The notes: generated by a model from the sequence alone, not told the origin. A stretch of DNA of 64,000 bases from Phytophthora sp. 'mugwort' (GCA_033558025.1 JAUCEF010000007.1:7192001-7256000), one strand, 5' to 3'; numbered from the stretch's first letter, positions 1 to 12,149 are shown. Numbers and translations: made by a program.

Positions 1-2533
1 TCCATTAAGACCTCAACACCGATGTCTCCATTGAGGAAAGCAGAGGTGATATCCATCTGGTGTGCCTCGTAGTCCCACACAGCAGCTAGAGTCAGTAGGA
101 TCCACATAGTATCTAATCGCACAACAGGTGAGTCACTTCCAGTTAATTAACATCTACGTCTGGATGAATCCCTTTATGGCGAGCCTAGCTTTAAATCGTT
201 TGATCTCGCCGTCGGACATATACTTCACTCGGAATATCCAACGGGGCTCAGCACATTCATGCGCTTCTGTCTGAGTACCAGCTCCGATTCGCCATTACCA
301 AGGCACGATATTCCTCATCTGTAGCACGTTTCCACTGCACAACATGATCTCCCTTGAGGGCTGCATCCAGCGTGTTCGGCTTAGTGATAATGCCCACCTC
401 TAGACAGCAGTAATCCTGCCACCAGTCCAATGCTTTTTCTTTGCAATCACTCGCTGAAGGTCCGCTCAAGCTGTGGTCCGTTCAACTGAACCGGAGCACA
501 ATGCAACCTCGTCTGGATTAGCGTTCGAGTAGGCGGTGTAGATGTAGTCACCGAACCATGATTGAGGTTTGTTAACACGTCCACTCCGTGGCACTGGGCA
601 TACCTCTACTTGCACCTCCCGGGCCTACATACTCATGCAAGCCTCGCCTCGTGGGGTCCACTAAGCCTTCGTTCGAGAAAGCATCACGAGAACTGGGCAT
701 CTCCGAGTCCGTGGTCGTTATTCCAGGTAGTGGCGGGGGAGAAGCCCGCCCTCGGGCTGGCAACTCATTACTTGCCACTCTTGCGCTCCTCTCATCAGAA
801 CCGTGACGAGGTTCTGCATCTACAGCTGGTGCCTTGCGCCACCGACTGCGTCTTTCTTCTTTGTACCACGCGCAGGCATTCCGCCGTTCATGCTGAGCTC
901 ACCCCCCTCGCAGGTGGTCAAAATGTATATTTTCATTGTGGTTTTCTGCGTCGCATGCTGCCACTGTGCTTAACGCAGTTTGGAGTATCTGCTTTCGCCT
1001 TTTCTTCTGACGAGGTTCGGCTTTGAAGATGTCATGACAGGGATGACCTCGCTTTTCAACTATTTTTTGCCTCGCCTTGTGTTGCTCCTTTGGAAGATGT
1101 ATGAGCGTCGGTCGGCCCCACCTGTCCGGGCTCAACCAACATGTTCGCCGTCATGCGCATCAGCCCCCCCCCCCCCCGATCCGTGAGTCCCCATTGCCCC
1201 ACAAGCTTTATTCCAATGAGCTTCTTCCAACGTTGACGGGATGCTTTCCATAACATCCGCCAACGCCCAAGTACGGCGTGTCCAACACTATCCAAAGGCA
1301 ATGCCATCGTAACTTGTCTCCGCACCGAGAACAAGCTGCACGCAGGTTTCAGGTACATGGACTGCATCGTGTAGCAGCAACGTGCGTACTCCACCAGACG
1401 TATTCCATACCTTTTGTACAGTTCCAACTCCTGCCACGTTCCCGACTCCCAACGTAGCACTCAGTGGCGTGAACGAGACAAAGCCGGCTTTCTGGTTTGC
1501 GAGATCATTTGTGCTGCCCGAAACCAAATGCCATCTCCCACGAGCTAGACGATCCAAATCTCCAACAAGAAGGTCACGAGCAACATAAGCACCATCTTTC
1601 TCCTCTTTGGAATAGTTACCTTGTGAACCACTGCCCTTAGGACTACCATGCAACTCATCACCCGTCTTGTTACGCTTCACTGATTGCTCAGCGCCGTCGC
1701 TGTCTGTCGGTGGTCGCTTGTCTAAATAAAGGCAGTATGGCCTAGGTCAATGCAGTGAAAACAAATCCTGAACCTGTCTGCTGTCCGTCACGACCTTGTT
1801 CCCGTCCATGGACTCGTCCAGGACCCCCACCACGTCCACCATGTCCTCTTTCTTCAGGACCACCACGCCCTCGAGCACTCCCGCATCCGCGTTCTCGCCC
1901 ACGACCACGACCCCCATCTAACATCTGGGCTTTATCTTCCTCGTCAGCTTTGCCACTTTCAGTTCTGCCACCTTCGCGGCGATCGTATGCCACGTCCAAG
2001 GCATGCTCCAACTGGACGCAGTTCAGAGGAGCATTGGGGTCTTGTGTCGTGTGACTAGCAAGAAACGTTTCAACCACATTGTCGTACTGATGATACGGCG
2101 ATCCGATCAGAAGGGTTGGGTTTCGTAATCATCGAGTGGCTTGCCAAGTACTGCAATGCGCTCCAAAAGCCGGCGTATTTCACCCAAGTGATCCGACATG
2201 TTTCCCTTCGGGTCCAGGCGCAGGCGACTCAAATTAATCATTTCCTCTGCATATTTGAAATAAGTCTTGCCGACGAACCGCTTCTTCAACCGCTCCATGT
2301 CACGAAATGATGTAACTGTATTTCGCCGTTTTATGATGTTGTCCGTCATCCCATCGCAAATAATCTCCTTCGTTCGACTTGTATTCTTCTTCCGTTTCGC
2401 GTGCTCCTCAGTTTCTTTAGACTCATTGTGCTCCACCACCTCCTTTTCACAGTACTGCCACAGCTCTTTTCTCTCTAACTTCAGTTTCATTCGCCCAGCC
2501 AGGCCTCGAAGTCCTTCCCAACGAAGGCGGATG
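1..2533 (-). pseudogene. Decayed Ty1/Copia retrotransposon, gag-pol (3' part runs off the left edge)
   Basis: Read on the minus strand, this holds pieces of one Copia polyprotein in order. A UBN2-type gag (about 2490-2107, ending in a DHLGEIRRLLERIAVLGKPL-like stretch) is followed by a Gly/Arg-rich gag tail (about 2077-1742). Next come the protease region (1680-1288, with WHLVSGSTNDL where WxLDSGAxxH is expected), a badly frameshifted integrase region (about 1280-480), and the start of reverse transcriptase (469-257, WKRATDEEYRALVMANRSW). Bases 1-110 read as the RT segment QMDITSAFLNGDIGVEV. Frameshifts and stops are scattered throughout, so it is dead. The first part of gag lies on the far side of the inserted Gypsy element, at about 8192-8255. 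The 3' LTR lies outside the window. Confidence 0.8.
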
Positions 2534-2731
2534 CTTGATGTATCGTGCGGCTCTCTGCCGAACCGCTTGCTCTCTGCTGAGCAAGTTCTAAACTGTCTTT
2601 GCTTATGTCTCTGTCTGCTCGCTAGCTACCTCTCCTGGCTGCTTGCTAGCTACCTCTCCTACCGGAAAACGCTCGGTCTGGATCTACCGGTCTGGATCTC
2701 CAGGCAGTTAGAACTGGTGACTCACCAGCTG
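2534..2731 (-). repeat. Gypsy 3' LTR
   Basis: This copy shares with 7992-8185 the start TTGATGTATCGTG, an internal CTAGCTACCTCTCCTA block, a CTCGGTCTGGATCTACCGG block and the end ACCAGCTG. Its outer edge abuts the GGATG duplication. It contains two copies of GCTAGCTACCTCTCCT about 25 bp apart. Because the element is on the minus strand, this left copy is the 3' LTR. Confidence 0.85.
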
Positions 2732-5700
2732 GCCTGGTTCCCAGGGCGCTTCAATGTCGTTAAGATCGAACCATTTCACGAGAATTCCCCACCGGTGAAT
2801 GTCAGGGCTGAGACGACAGTCCCGGAGTGCCTCGACGAGGTGACCTCCTTCACCGAAGATGGCCTGCTCCTGCAGCCCTTCAACGTTGCCACGATTAACG
2901 TCCCTGTACAGCTGCAACCGCGATGCATGGTGGATGGGAAACCTCGAAAGTACAGTCGTTCAATGCGCGCACCAGCTTCTTGGGACCACGCTATACCAGA
3001 GCGAGCTTGTGTCCGCTACGGCCAATTGCCGTTATCGCCGGAACGAAATCACCTTCGCTAGATTTGTGCAATTTTACACCTTGGCGGCGTTCATGCCGCT
3101 CACGTGCCGCTCGTCGACGCTTATCGCTGGCGTCAACCATTTCTGCGTGCATCCCGTCAAGGACAATTCGAACCTTCGAAAGATGAGCTAGGATCTCCTG
3201 GTCCACCCACTGCACGGTCGTGTCCACCGGTCCACGCGGGTGGAGCATGCTGCAGCTGAGCGCCACCTGGTAACGCTGGAAACGCCGTCAGTGGTGACTT
3301 CCACCTAGTCGATCGGCTGGTATCCCGTTCAAAGCGGACCGCACCACTGGCAGTATCGCGGGCCAGTCGCGGACTGATAGTTTTCGCTCCCTCCACAGTG
3401 AATTGACACTCTTCATAACTTCACGGTTCACTACCTCCACAGTCCCATTAGCCCATGGAGTGTACGCGGTCATGAAATGGTGATGTGCACCTCAAGCACG
3501 CCGCAAGCGCTCCTCAACATGGTTGCGGAAGGGAGCCCCCCTGGTCTGAGACCCACCGACGCACGATGCCGAATCGTTTGAACCAATCCTGTAGTCCGTG
3601 GTACGCGTTGTCCGAGTTTGCTTGAACGCACGCTAACAACTCGACATATTCACTCATTCCGTCCTTCGGTACAAGAATCTACTTAACGCCTCCTTCGCCT
3701 TCAACCATGGTCAGATAATAGAACTGCAGGACTTCGTTTGGCTTCGTCGCTTTCAGAGTCTCGCCAAAAAGGCGTGGAATGCGTCCCCTTGCCGTGGTCA
3801 TGCAATATAAACAGCCTGCTACAAACTCGGCAAAGTCCTTCGCCATGGTTCGCCAGTAGAACACTGCCTCTAAAGCTTGCATAGTCGCTCGAGAACTGCG
3901 ATGCTCACCGGCAACAGTGTGTGCTACCACACAGAGTCGCGGCTGCATGTCGGCAGCACCCCCTGGAATCCACACTTGGTTAGCAGCAGTCACCCGCAGC
4001 TGGCGCTACTCACTCCACTCAGCGCCTTGTAAATCAGAGCTGTCGTCTCGAGCCACTGGCTGGAGCGCACGAATCTCAGTCTCCGCAGGCCAAACAAACT
4101 CTGAATCCTCTAACGGTGATAGCGCTGCATTACCGCCAGCCACGCGACTCGTCTTGAAGTGCATTTCCCCTTTAGGCAGGCCCTGCTCCCAACGAGTCAA
4201 AAGGTCTCCCCATGCGTTGACTTCTCCAGGTACATGCTCAATCACATACCGAAACGCTAGGAGGGACATTGCCCAACTGTAACGGGGTTACACGAAGGTA
4301 CACGAGTGTAGCCGTGCTATGTGTCACCTGGTACTAACTGGTACTTAGTACCACTTTGATTAACGGGATTTCAGTACGTGGCCACAGGGCCACCCGATAT
4401 GCATTTGACTAGGTTTAACTATGGTTGATAGTTAGAGTCATACATTTACACCATCAGGTGGCTTTGCCGCAGATAAGCAAACAAATAACAGTTCAGTTTT
4501 AGCATTAAAGAGTGAATTGCCCTAGGTTTAGGAATACTGACTCTTTGAGTCTCTGGTGGTATAACTAGAGTGATCTAAGCCTCTGCGGAGACCTTAAGGG
4601 TTAGGATAACCACAGCTAAGACTCGGGGAGTCATACGTCTTCCTCTGACGCACTACGCTACGCAGCCCCGCTGCACCAACGCTGAAGCTTATCAGTCTGG
4701 TACCGTGCCATGGCGCTGTCGGTCGCATAGGTGTCGAAGATGTAGACCAGATTCCGATGGTCGGTGTACAGTCGGAACCCCTTTGATCTTAGTAGCAGGT
4801 ATTCTAGCCGGCGGGTCGACTCGATGATGGCGAAGGCCTCCTTCTCAATGGCAGGCCACATCGCCGCTTCTCCAACCAATCTCCCGCTCAGGAAGGCGAG
4901 CTGCCGGTGATGTTGCTCTTCCGGTGGCAGTTGGACCTCGTTCGGCTCCAACAGGGTGACCACCGCGCTCCAGAAGTCCTGGCTGGTATCGGAATATAAA
5001 CAGACCTCGCTCGACGGACTCGGGTGTGCTAATGGCATCATGCGCAGCAGCGCCTGATGAACCTCCTCAAATCCAGCAGTCTCATTTGCACCCCAAGTAA
5101 CGTCTACGAGATTGACCTTAGCCAGCATTTTCTTCTTATTGGATCCGTTGACCTTGGTCCCACGCTCGAGGGCACCATTCAGGATCGCTGAGATACAATT
5201 ATATTCAGGTATATTCTGTTGCTTCTAGTTGGCTGCACAAAGGAATTGCCGCAGCTCCGCCCCACTTCTCCGCAACGGCATCTCCACCAGACCCTGGACG
5301 GGGTAATGCTTCACCCCTTTCGATGAAATGATCTCCCACACCATTTGACCTCAGTGGCGAAGAACTCGCACTTCTTCGCGTGAAGCTTAAGGCCGTACGA
5401 TTCGTAACTTGATAGGACCTTGCCAAGAAGCGTCAAGAATGCCTCCTCATCCTCAGCGTAGCCGAGTGTATCGTCGAGTCATGATAGTATCCATCAGACC
5501 AAGCAGGTCACTGAAGATTCCCTCTACTACGCCTTGACAATAGGCAACAGCACCTGCTGCCCCCATTGGCACACGAGTCGGTGTGTAAATACCGCGATGT
5601 GTCACGAACGAATACAGCTCCTGCGAGTCGGTGTGCAATGGCAGCTGCTAATAGCCTCTAAACCAGTCGAGAACAAAGTACACCTGAGCTCCCTCAAGTT

Positions 5701-6811
5701 CTCCCAGCACCACGTCTAGGACTGGAATCGGCCACGACATCGGCTCAGTACGTTCGTTAACACCCCTGGTGTCGATGGTCATTCTTGGGTCGGCCGTGAG
5801 GTCAGTGTCTTGCTCCTGCTTGCGAACAATTCTTGGCGCTGATGCCCACCTGCTCCTGGGGTACTTGATCACGAGCCCGTGTGCAAGCAGCGCTGCGGTA
5901 TGACGATTTAAGAACGCTCTATCGTTCGGAGAATAACGGCTTGGCTGCGCTCTCACTGGACGCGTATCGGCCTTCAGACGTACTTCCATGGGCTCGACTC
6001 GAACGGGTGGATCGTTTCCAAAATCTACTCGAAATCAAGCAGTCAGCTCTCACGCGCAGGATAACACGCAGCTTGGCGCGTCCATCTAGAGTCAAGTCCA
6101 CTCTTTCAGCCACCTCAACCTTCTTCTCCAAGAAGCGGATCATGTCGTTCAGTGACGTCGGGCGCATGCTTGGCAGCGCTGTTCTCATTTCATGTCGTTC
6201 AATAGTATCAACGTCGGCCTCTGCTACAGGTGGGTCACGATTCGCAACCTCAAGCCTACAGACACGCTGCATAGCGGTCGACGCTTCTCCACGATCGTCA
6301 CTAATCAACTCGGTTGGAGCAAGCACCAACTCTGGGTTCACCTCCCTTGCATTTACAAGCAGCTTATCGGTCGAGTAGCCTAAGATCCGCATAATAGGCC
6401 GACCTACCGTCAGGTCCTTTAAGTCGTTCTCCTCCTTAACGTAGCATTTGAAATTTCGCAGCAACAATGGCCCGGCGGAGTGGTTATCACAACTTCCCCG
6501 AACGTCGTCTGGCGGCCCACATTGATACACTGGCCACCGACAGGATTCATACGCACTTAATTCACTGCGCTGACAGATACCGATTTGCCCGCTTGGTCGA
6601 GTGCGTCCAGCACACCGCGCCCAACAAGAGATGTATCCGCCCCGGCATCCAAGCGAATTGCAACAACTGCAACACCATCAACGTTGGCGTCCACTGTTTC
6701 CATGATCCACATCAACACCATTCGTCTTAGGAGAATTCCGTTCGGCGTCGACGACATCGAACCGACGAACGCCCATATTTCGTACAGCGTGTCGCTGGTG
6801 GCGCCTCGCAT
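2708..6811 (-). pseudogene. Gypsy pol: protease, RT, RNase H, integrase, chromodomain (broken)
   Basis: Domains in minus-strand order are as follows. Aspartic protease lies at about 6811-6557 (motif RLDAGADTSLV). A linker is at 6530-5919. Reverse transcriptase spans 5989-5210, with the LDDTLGYAEDEE active-site region near 5470 preceded by a stop. RNase H is at 5128-4658 (YSDTSQDFW, LYTDHRNLVYIF) and resumes after the solo LTR at 4269-4006 (FRYVIEHVPGEVNAWGDLL). The integrase zinc-binding segment is at 3993-3679 and the integrase core C-terminus at 3473-3288 (AYTPWANGTVEVVNREV). A chromodomain-like tail is at 2917-2708 (ILVKWFDLNDIEAPWEPG). Multiple frameshifts mean no functional polyprotein is possible. 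Confidence 0.85.
4278..4675. repeat. Solo LTR (398 bp) with 5 bp target duplication
   Basis: The insert begins TGTAACGGGG and ends CCGCTGCA (canonical TG...CA). It is flanked by CCAAC at 4273-4277 and 4676-4680. Joining the Gypsy RNase H sequence across it with one CCAAC restores the frame (...KLQRWAMSLLAF...). It has no coding capacity. This is a solo LTR left by recombination, or a very short LTR-like element. Its orientation cannot be fixed from the sequence. Confidence 0.88.
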
Positions 6812-6828
6812 TCAGTAGTTGTGCAGCT

Positions 6829-7936
6829 TCACCGGTCTGGCACCCTCGGACAGTCACGCACTTGAAGGTCAACCGAGTTGCACATTAGACAAGCTCCTCG
6901 CGCGGGTCTCGAATCATTGTTCGCCGCTATGGGCACCAAATGAGCTCCTGGTCCAGCGCTCTCTTGGTTATTACGGCCGCCTTGCCCACCATCATAACGG
7001 CTGTGTCCGTTCTGGCTTCCGCGCCCACTTCCTCGACCAGCACCGGCACTTGGATGTCCCCGACCGGAGACACGAGGTTGCTGTGGCTGCGCCGTTGGTT
7101 CAGGTGTTGACGCGGCTTGGGCAGCGCGCTCCCAGGTCATGAACTCTCGCATGAGCTGCGTCACCCATGCGCAGAATGGCACGACTTCATTCTTGTACTT
7201 TTTGTTCTCGTGGAGCGTCAGCTTCATCACAATTACCGACTTGAAGCTCGCCGGAGCATTCGCTAAGTACTTCACGATTCGCCGCTGCTCGTGCTCAAAT
7301 GCTAGCTCAATCGCTAAACTGGTCCAGGATCGTCTCCGAATCCGCCTGAAAGTTTATCATTCGGCTTAAGCCTCGTCGTCTTTATGCGAACTTTCTTCAT
7401 CGCTTCGTCAACAGAAGCATAATCCACGTGAGAGGACGCATTCTCCTGCTTGAAATACTCAATCCAGTGTTCTTCTTCGATGAGATGTGGAAAAACCATG
7501 CGCTTTGTCTTCGATTCGATGCACGCCACCGACGGGCATTGCAAAGGCGTCGCCCCGTTGCGCCACCGACGGGCATTGCAAAGGCGTCGTCCCATTGCGC
7601 CTGGAAGGCGTTGATTGCCGTCACGTACGTCTCATACTGGCGCATGAAGTCTCTTCGATCTTGCATCATCCGCCCGCGAACCGCGGGGGTTTCGGCCCCA
7701 CGCTGTCCACCTGGGCTGGAGGGGCTGGCGATCGGCATAGCCTCGTCGGCCTCGGAGCCGCCTGCTCGATCGAAGGGGTTCGGGATCTGAAGCCTCAGAC
7801 CCAGAGACAGCGGTGCTGGCGACGCCGCACTCTCCACGGCATCGCTGCCGGGCGAGCTGCGAGCTCTTCGATGTCCGTCTGGTCGCGGTCGGCGAGGGCG
7901 GTCAAGCCACGGCGACATCTTCGCTTGGTACCACAC
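6829..7936 (-). pseudogene. Gypsy gag (frameshifted by a 37 bp tandem duplication)
   Basis: The N-terminal part (7936-about 7600) is Pro/Arg/Ser-rich and ends in a helical stretch (YVTAINAFQAQWDDAFAMPVGG). The reading frame is broken at the 37 bp duplication (7525-7598). The C-terminal part (7275-6829) contains a Gly/Arg-rich segment and a degenerate zinc knuckle, CLMCNSVDLQVRDC, in which the expected histidine is replaced. This is the nucleocapsid/gag of the element and is inactive. Confidence 0.7.
7525..7598. repeat. 37 bp tandem duplication within Gypsy gag
   Basis: Units 7525-7561 and 7562-7598 both begin GCCACCGACGGGCATTGCAA and differ at two positions. A 37 bp insertion shifts the gag frame by one base, so it inactivates gag. 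Confidence 0.95.
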
Positions 7937-7991
7937 TTGTCACGCGCTGGACTTGCGCGGAATTCGAATCTTGGATAGAACTAAAGTTAGC

Positions 7992-8185
7992 TTTGATGTA
8001 TCGTGTGGCTCTCTGCTTACTCTCTGCTGAGCAATTTCTAAACTCGCTTTGCTTTAGGTCTCTGTCTGCTTTGGTAGCTACCTCTCCTCTCTGTTCTGCT
8101 AGCTACCTCTCCTACGGGAAAACGCTCGGTCTGGATCTACCGGTCTGGACCTCCAGGCGGTTACAACTGGTGACTAACCAGCTGT
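7992..8185 (-). repeat. Gypsy 5' LTR
   Basis: Direct repeat of 2534-2731 with several substitutions and an approximately 8 bp length difference near its left end. It lies upstream of gag in the minus-strand direction, so it is the 5' LTR. The exact terminal bases are ambiguous because the two copies differ at the outer two or three positions. Confidence 0.85.
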
Positions 8186-8191
8186 CGGATG

Positions 8192-8497
8192 TCGGGTGAA
8201 GGCACTGGACAGATCAATGCTTCGAATTCTTCTCCTTCTTGTCGTTGGCGCCCATGGCTCACGGCGCGCTACCCAGTTGCGCTTGGGCTCACAACCACTT
8301 GCGACGTGCAAGTTGGTCCGCAGAGTCGATAGCAATAGCCACTGACAAGTGGCCGATACAAGACGACGACCACGAGAGTAAGTTTGAGTGGTAAGAGAGG
8401 TTGTTCTCCGCAGCAGAGCGTATATATTTGAATGAAGGCTTCCTGCCTTGCTGCCTATTGATGATCTGCCACTCCCTGTCTAATCTTCGCCACACAT
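8192..8497 (-). pseudogene. Copia gag 5' end and putative 5' LTR/promoter (continuation of the element at 1-2533)
   Basis: The minus strand from 8255 (ATG) reads MGANDKKEKNSKH, then a stop, then a segment that is in frame with the gag on the far side of the Gypsy insertion. Upstream (about 8290-8497) is non-coding and contains a TATA-like AAATATATACGC about 170 bp before the gag ATG, so it probably represents the 5' LTR and leader. A TGGTTGTGAGC stretch just upstream of gag could be a primer-binding site. No partner LTR is in the window, so LTR limits are approximate. Confidence 0.6.
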
Positions 8498-11270
8498 GCC
8501 TATTCGCTTAGCTAGCAAAACAAACAAAGGGAAAAAGCTAACTCTCCCAGAACTCCAACTTGGGATCAGTACATCGCAACAAACCGCTCGTAGGTTGTCG
8601 GGCGTACAGCACATTGCCGTACTGACTCCGGAACTGGTTTGCGAGGTTGGTGAACACGACGCTTGTCGCGAACCAAAAAAATGCAATGCACATTCAGTGA
8701 CTTGCCGGTCGTACCCGCTCGTGAGCGCCGCTCCTGCTGACCGCGGACTACGTCCTCTTGGCTGTTTATTTATTCCTGCCGGCTTTTCTGCCTGGCATCA
8801 TTCTCCCATTCGCGGTATACTTATCTGAACGTCGCGAGTAGCGTGAGCGAGTGTGACTACGCCCATGTTCACGCGGTATTTCGCGCGGGACAGTGCGGTC
8901 GCGGCGCGGCGAGCGCGAGAGGTCATGCTTGGTGCCCTTCCCGCCATCTTTACCGTAGCGCTGGATCCGCGGAGTGGGCGTCAGGCCTTCACAAATAAGG
9001 GTTTGAGTACCTTCCATCTTGTAAAGCCTCACATGACCAGCTATAGACCTTACGGGATCCATGATGTAAATGTATTGAAATACTTAAACGTCCAGCTTCT
9101 CGACAAAACCCTTCTAGTTATCGAATTTGCTTTGCGTGCATCACATTTCAGCATCCTCACTAGAGAGAAACCGGTTAAACGTTTTGCGATAAGCGTTCTT
9201 CTCCCATCCCAGAACGGAAAATCGCTTTCCACTGTCGCAGTATTCGTAAATGTGGAGGCAGGAATTGCATCAAAAGGTTATTGCTGGCTCCCACTGGTTT
9301 CCGTCCACTTTCAAAGAGAGTAGTTTCGTTTTGAAACGAGTCCGGTGTACGGCACAATATTCGTTACGACCATAGCCTCGCCGGAACTGCGAAAGCTGTT
9401 GTTCGATCTTGAGAAATTGAACTTCTGGCAGACGGATGAGCAAGCATGCCTCATGTTCCCTCATCACCAGGTTACAGGATGAATTCATCAGCTGCGGAGG
9501 TAGCACTGGCGGCAAGGAGGGATCAAAGCAGTTATCCGCGGTCGCTCTGCTACAATTCTGTCTATTTTGACGGTGCTAAAACAAACATTTTAGCAGCTGC
9601 AGATAATAGTGCTTTGGCTTTGCATCAGTGAGATTATCCAGCGCTATTACTCAGCGCAGCACGTTTTTGCGAAAGCAATGCGGTCTTCCCTAGTGGGCGT
9701 TTTTGCGGCGGCCTATATGTTGGACGTCAAGTTGCTTTCGTCGCAGCAATAGGATTAGGATTATCGCCGCCCGGGCCGCTTCGACCTCCCCTTGCTAGGA
9801 ATATGCTTAGCGCGACGAATGCGGGTAGGTGGAAATCGATGATGGGAAAGTTCCAGAGATTCTACGACGCGTTTGCCAAGAACCCTATTCTGTATTGGAA
9901 AATGCTGCGCGCCTCTTTAGATGCCGAGAAACTCGCGGCGCTTGCTGCATCGGCTGAAGAAGGCGAAGAAGACAGCCAGAACGAAGCCTACGAAATGAAT
10001 GGAGAATAAACAGACATGGATATGAAGACGAAGGAGACGTGTTAATGGGCGTTATAACCATGAAGGGCAAAAGCAAGGTCGAGCAGAAGGCGACAAGAAC
10101 GGGGCAGAAGGTATCATGAAAGCATCGAGCCTCCCAAACGAAGTTCGCAACAATGTCGAAGGGCAAGGAGAGGCAGAAGAAGACAGCGCATGTGAAGGCA
10201 AGTCGACGGGGAAGCGGAATATCCACTCAAAATGGCGTCTGCGTCAACCCAGAACGTGAGACAGCTCAGTTCCTGGTTGCTGTCAGGGAGAGTAGTCGTG
10301 TGCAAACCACGAACGCGGAATCTTGAGTCGAGACGATGCAGAAAGAAGTAGCGGCGCATCACACGGCAGAGGACGCCGCGAAGAAATTTCGTGAGAGGGC
10401 TCGGGAGAAGATGCTGAAGGAAGCGAGAGCAACTAGGGGTATCACACCTGCGGCCAAGACACGCCGCCACGATTTGTGTGTGAACCATCCAAGTCGAAGA
10501 CGACGTCAGCAGATTCGTCCAAGCGAATCTCCAAATTGAAGAGGAAGCCAACAAATCAAGCTCGAGAGAGCGTGGTAGGTCTCCAAAATGATTTACCTAC
10601 GTCGATGGACAATTCCGTGCGTCCAAAGCCATGCCGCAACCTGAGGAACGTTATAAGGAGGAAAACGTGGTCAAGAAAAAGAGAGTGAGGAATGGGTACG
10701 TTTGACATGCTGTGTATATCTTCGGTCGTTTTAATTCATGCCGTTTAAATGTACATGTTGTAGATACGAGAGCGACCACAACTTTTTTGTTGTTGTTATA
10801 TATATGCCTTAAAACCTCTAATCGATGACGTATATACGTACGTGTTGTAGAGCTCTCAGTGGCCAAGCATCCGGACCAGACGACGAATTCTATGAAGACT
10901 TGGATTTGGATGTAGAGGGGGAAAGTGTGAATTCGGAGACTTGGTCCGGTATCAACGATGAAGTAGGCGACCCTCTCAATGTGAATCCGCCGCTTGACGA
11001 AGAAAGCGATTGGGATAAACAGGTGGAGAACAATATGATGACGAATCTCGCTAGCTAGAATCGGAATGGTATCCGTCTGAGGCACATTTGAAGTCAGCGC
11101 ACATTTCCGGTCAAGTCAACGCTATATTAAGGGACACCTTTTGGTCTCACCCCAGGGACCCAATTTTGCACCGATTCTCTTAACAATTTCGGGAGCAATA
11201 AGGCATGCATTACCGTATTGTCGTAGTCCTGGGCGTCACTTCAATAGCAAGGATGGCAAATCATTAATGC
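8498..11270 (+). other. 2.8 kb of unrecognised coding debris
   Basis: Plus-strand open stretches here look protein-like but short: 8853-9323, 9330-9480 (FETSPVYGTIFVTTIASPEL...), 9803-10009 (a Lys/Ala-rich helical peptide ending in an acidic tail), 10336-10690 (basic, coiled-coil-like) and 10825-11058 (very acidic, DDEFYEDLDLDVEGES). They may be exons or fragments of one decayed gene or mobile element. No domain was recognised. No RNA gene or terminal repeat was seen. Confidence 0.35.
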
Positions 11271-11272
11271 AT

Positions 11273-12052
11273 TCAAATCATGTTTTGGCAAAGGGGTGTA
11301 TTACAATTTACCGGTACTGCAATAGTTAGTCCTCTCTCGCTGTCGCTGTTTGAATCGTCACCTGATCCGATATCATCGTCCGAGTCAACTTGCCCGTCGG
11401 CAAGCTTGCAGTTCTCCATCTCTTCAACAATGATGTTATCAATCTGATAAATATCAGCGACGTTATGTGGTGTTCGCGTGCCATTCAAAATGCCAACCTT
11501 GGCAAATCCACTCACAATTGCCTGTGTTGGTAGATCGTCCCAGCACGCTGACACCCACTCAGCAATTTCTGTCCGGCTTGGTGCTTTGTGTTTAAACGGA
11601 TCTTCTATATGTAATGCTCCAAGCCGCTCTACCTCGATATCTGATTCCTTTTGGACCAAAATTCTTACGAGCACGTGTAATCTCGGTCTCGAGGGGCTCA
11701 CGCTTCTGCTGCCGCTTCGATTCTCCGGCACGGTAAGTTGGCTTCGCAATCGATTAATCCACACAGCACGTAGACGAGCTTTTAGAGGTTTATTCCACGA
11801 TATGTCTGCCAACCGGCAGACATACGTGTACCTTGGCGGTACTTTGAGAAGAACCATGTTAATCGACACAGCATAATCGTTGTCTTCAGTGGTCCAATGA
11901 CCACTAAAACCATCCCATAGCAGTAGGATATTGTCGTCTCTCGTGGGGCGCTGACGTCGCAAAAACAGTTTTAACCAGGTCGGTGACGCCACACATTTTG
12001 TGCCCAGATCTGTCGATCTCGGTATGGCACCTTGAAAATGGAATCTGTGCAT
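11273..12052 (-). pseudogene. Pogo/Tigger-type DDE transposase, C-terminal remnant
   Basis: The open frame encodes the second half of a DDE_1 (pogo-like) transposase. ILLLWDGFSGHWT carries the second catalytic Asp, followed by LLKVPPRYTYVCRLADISWNKPLKARL, where the third acidic residue lies in RLADISWNKP (CQPxDxxxxxPxK is expected). An acidic C-terminal tail follows (VDSDDDIGSGDDSNSDSERG). The helix-turn-helix and first catalytic Asp are absent, so it is a truncated copy. It belongs to the same family as the copies at 19749-21354 and 50768-52208. Confidence 0.75.
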
Positions 12053-12147
12053 GTCACAGCACAGGTCGGTGACGCCACAAATTTTGTGCCCAGACCTGTC
12101 GATATCGGTATGGCACCTTGGAAATGGAACCTGTGCACGTCACAGCA
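11976..12147. repeat. 86 bp tandem duplication at the edge of the pogo remnant
   Basis: Units 11976-12061 and 12062-12147 both start CAGGTCGGTGACGCCACA and end GTCACAGCA, with about seven differences. The outer unit follows the truncated transposase frame, so the duplication probably arose at the breakpoint with the neighbouring Copia element. Confidence 0.95.
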
Positions 12148-12149
12148 CA

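Larger units (their letters stand above)
2534..8186 (-). mobile_element. Ty3/Gypsy LTR retrotransposon inserted in the Copia gag
   Basis: About 195 bp LTR-like direct repeats (2534-2731 and 7992-8185) bound a minus-strand gag-protease-RT-RNaseH-integrase-chromodomain order, which is the Ty3/Gypsy chromovirus arrangement. A 5 bp direct repeat, GGATG, sits immediately outside each end (2529-2533 and 8187-8191) and is the likely target-site duplication. Removing the element with one GGATG copy places the two Copia gag halves in the same reading frame (...PTSAFVGKDFEAW...), which independently confirms the insertion boundaries. The LTR copies differ by roughly one base in ten plus indels, and the coding region is frameshifted, so the insertion is not recent. 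A solo LTR is inserted inside it (4278-4675). Confidence 0.85.

Noticed and set aside
1163..1179. Poly-C tract as a regulatory feature
   Set aside because: Simple homopolymer inside decayed Copia sequence.
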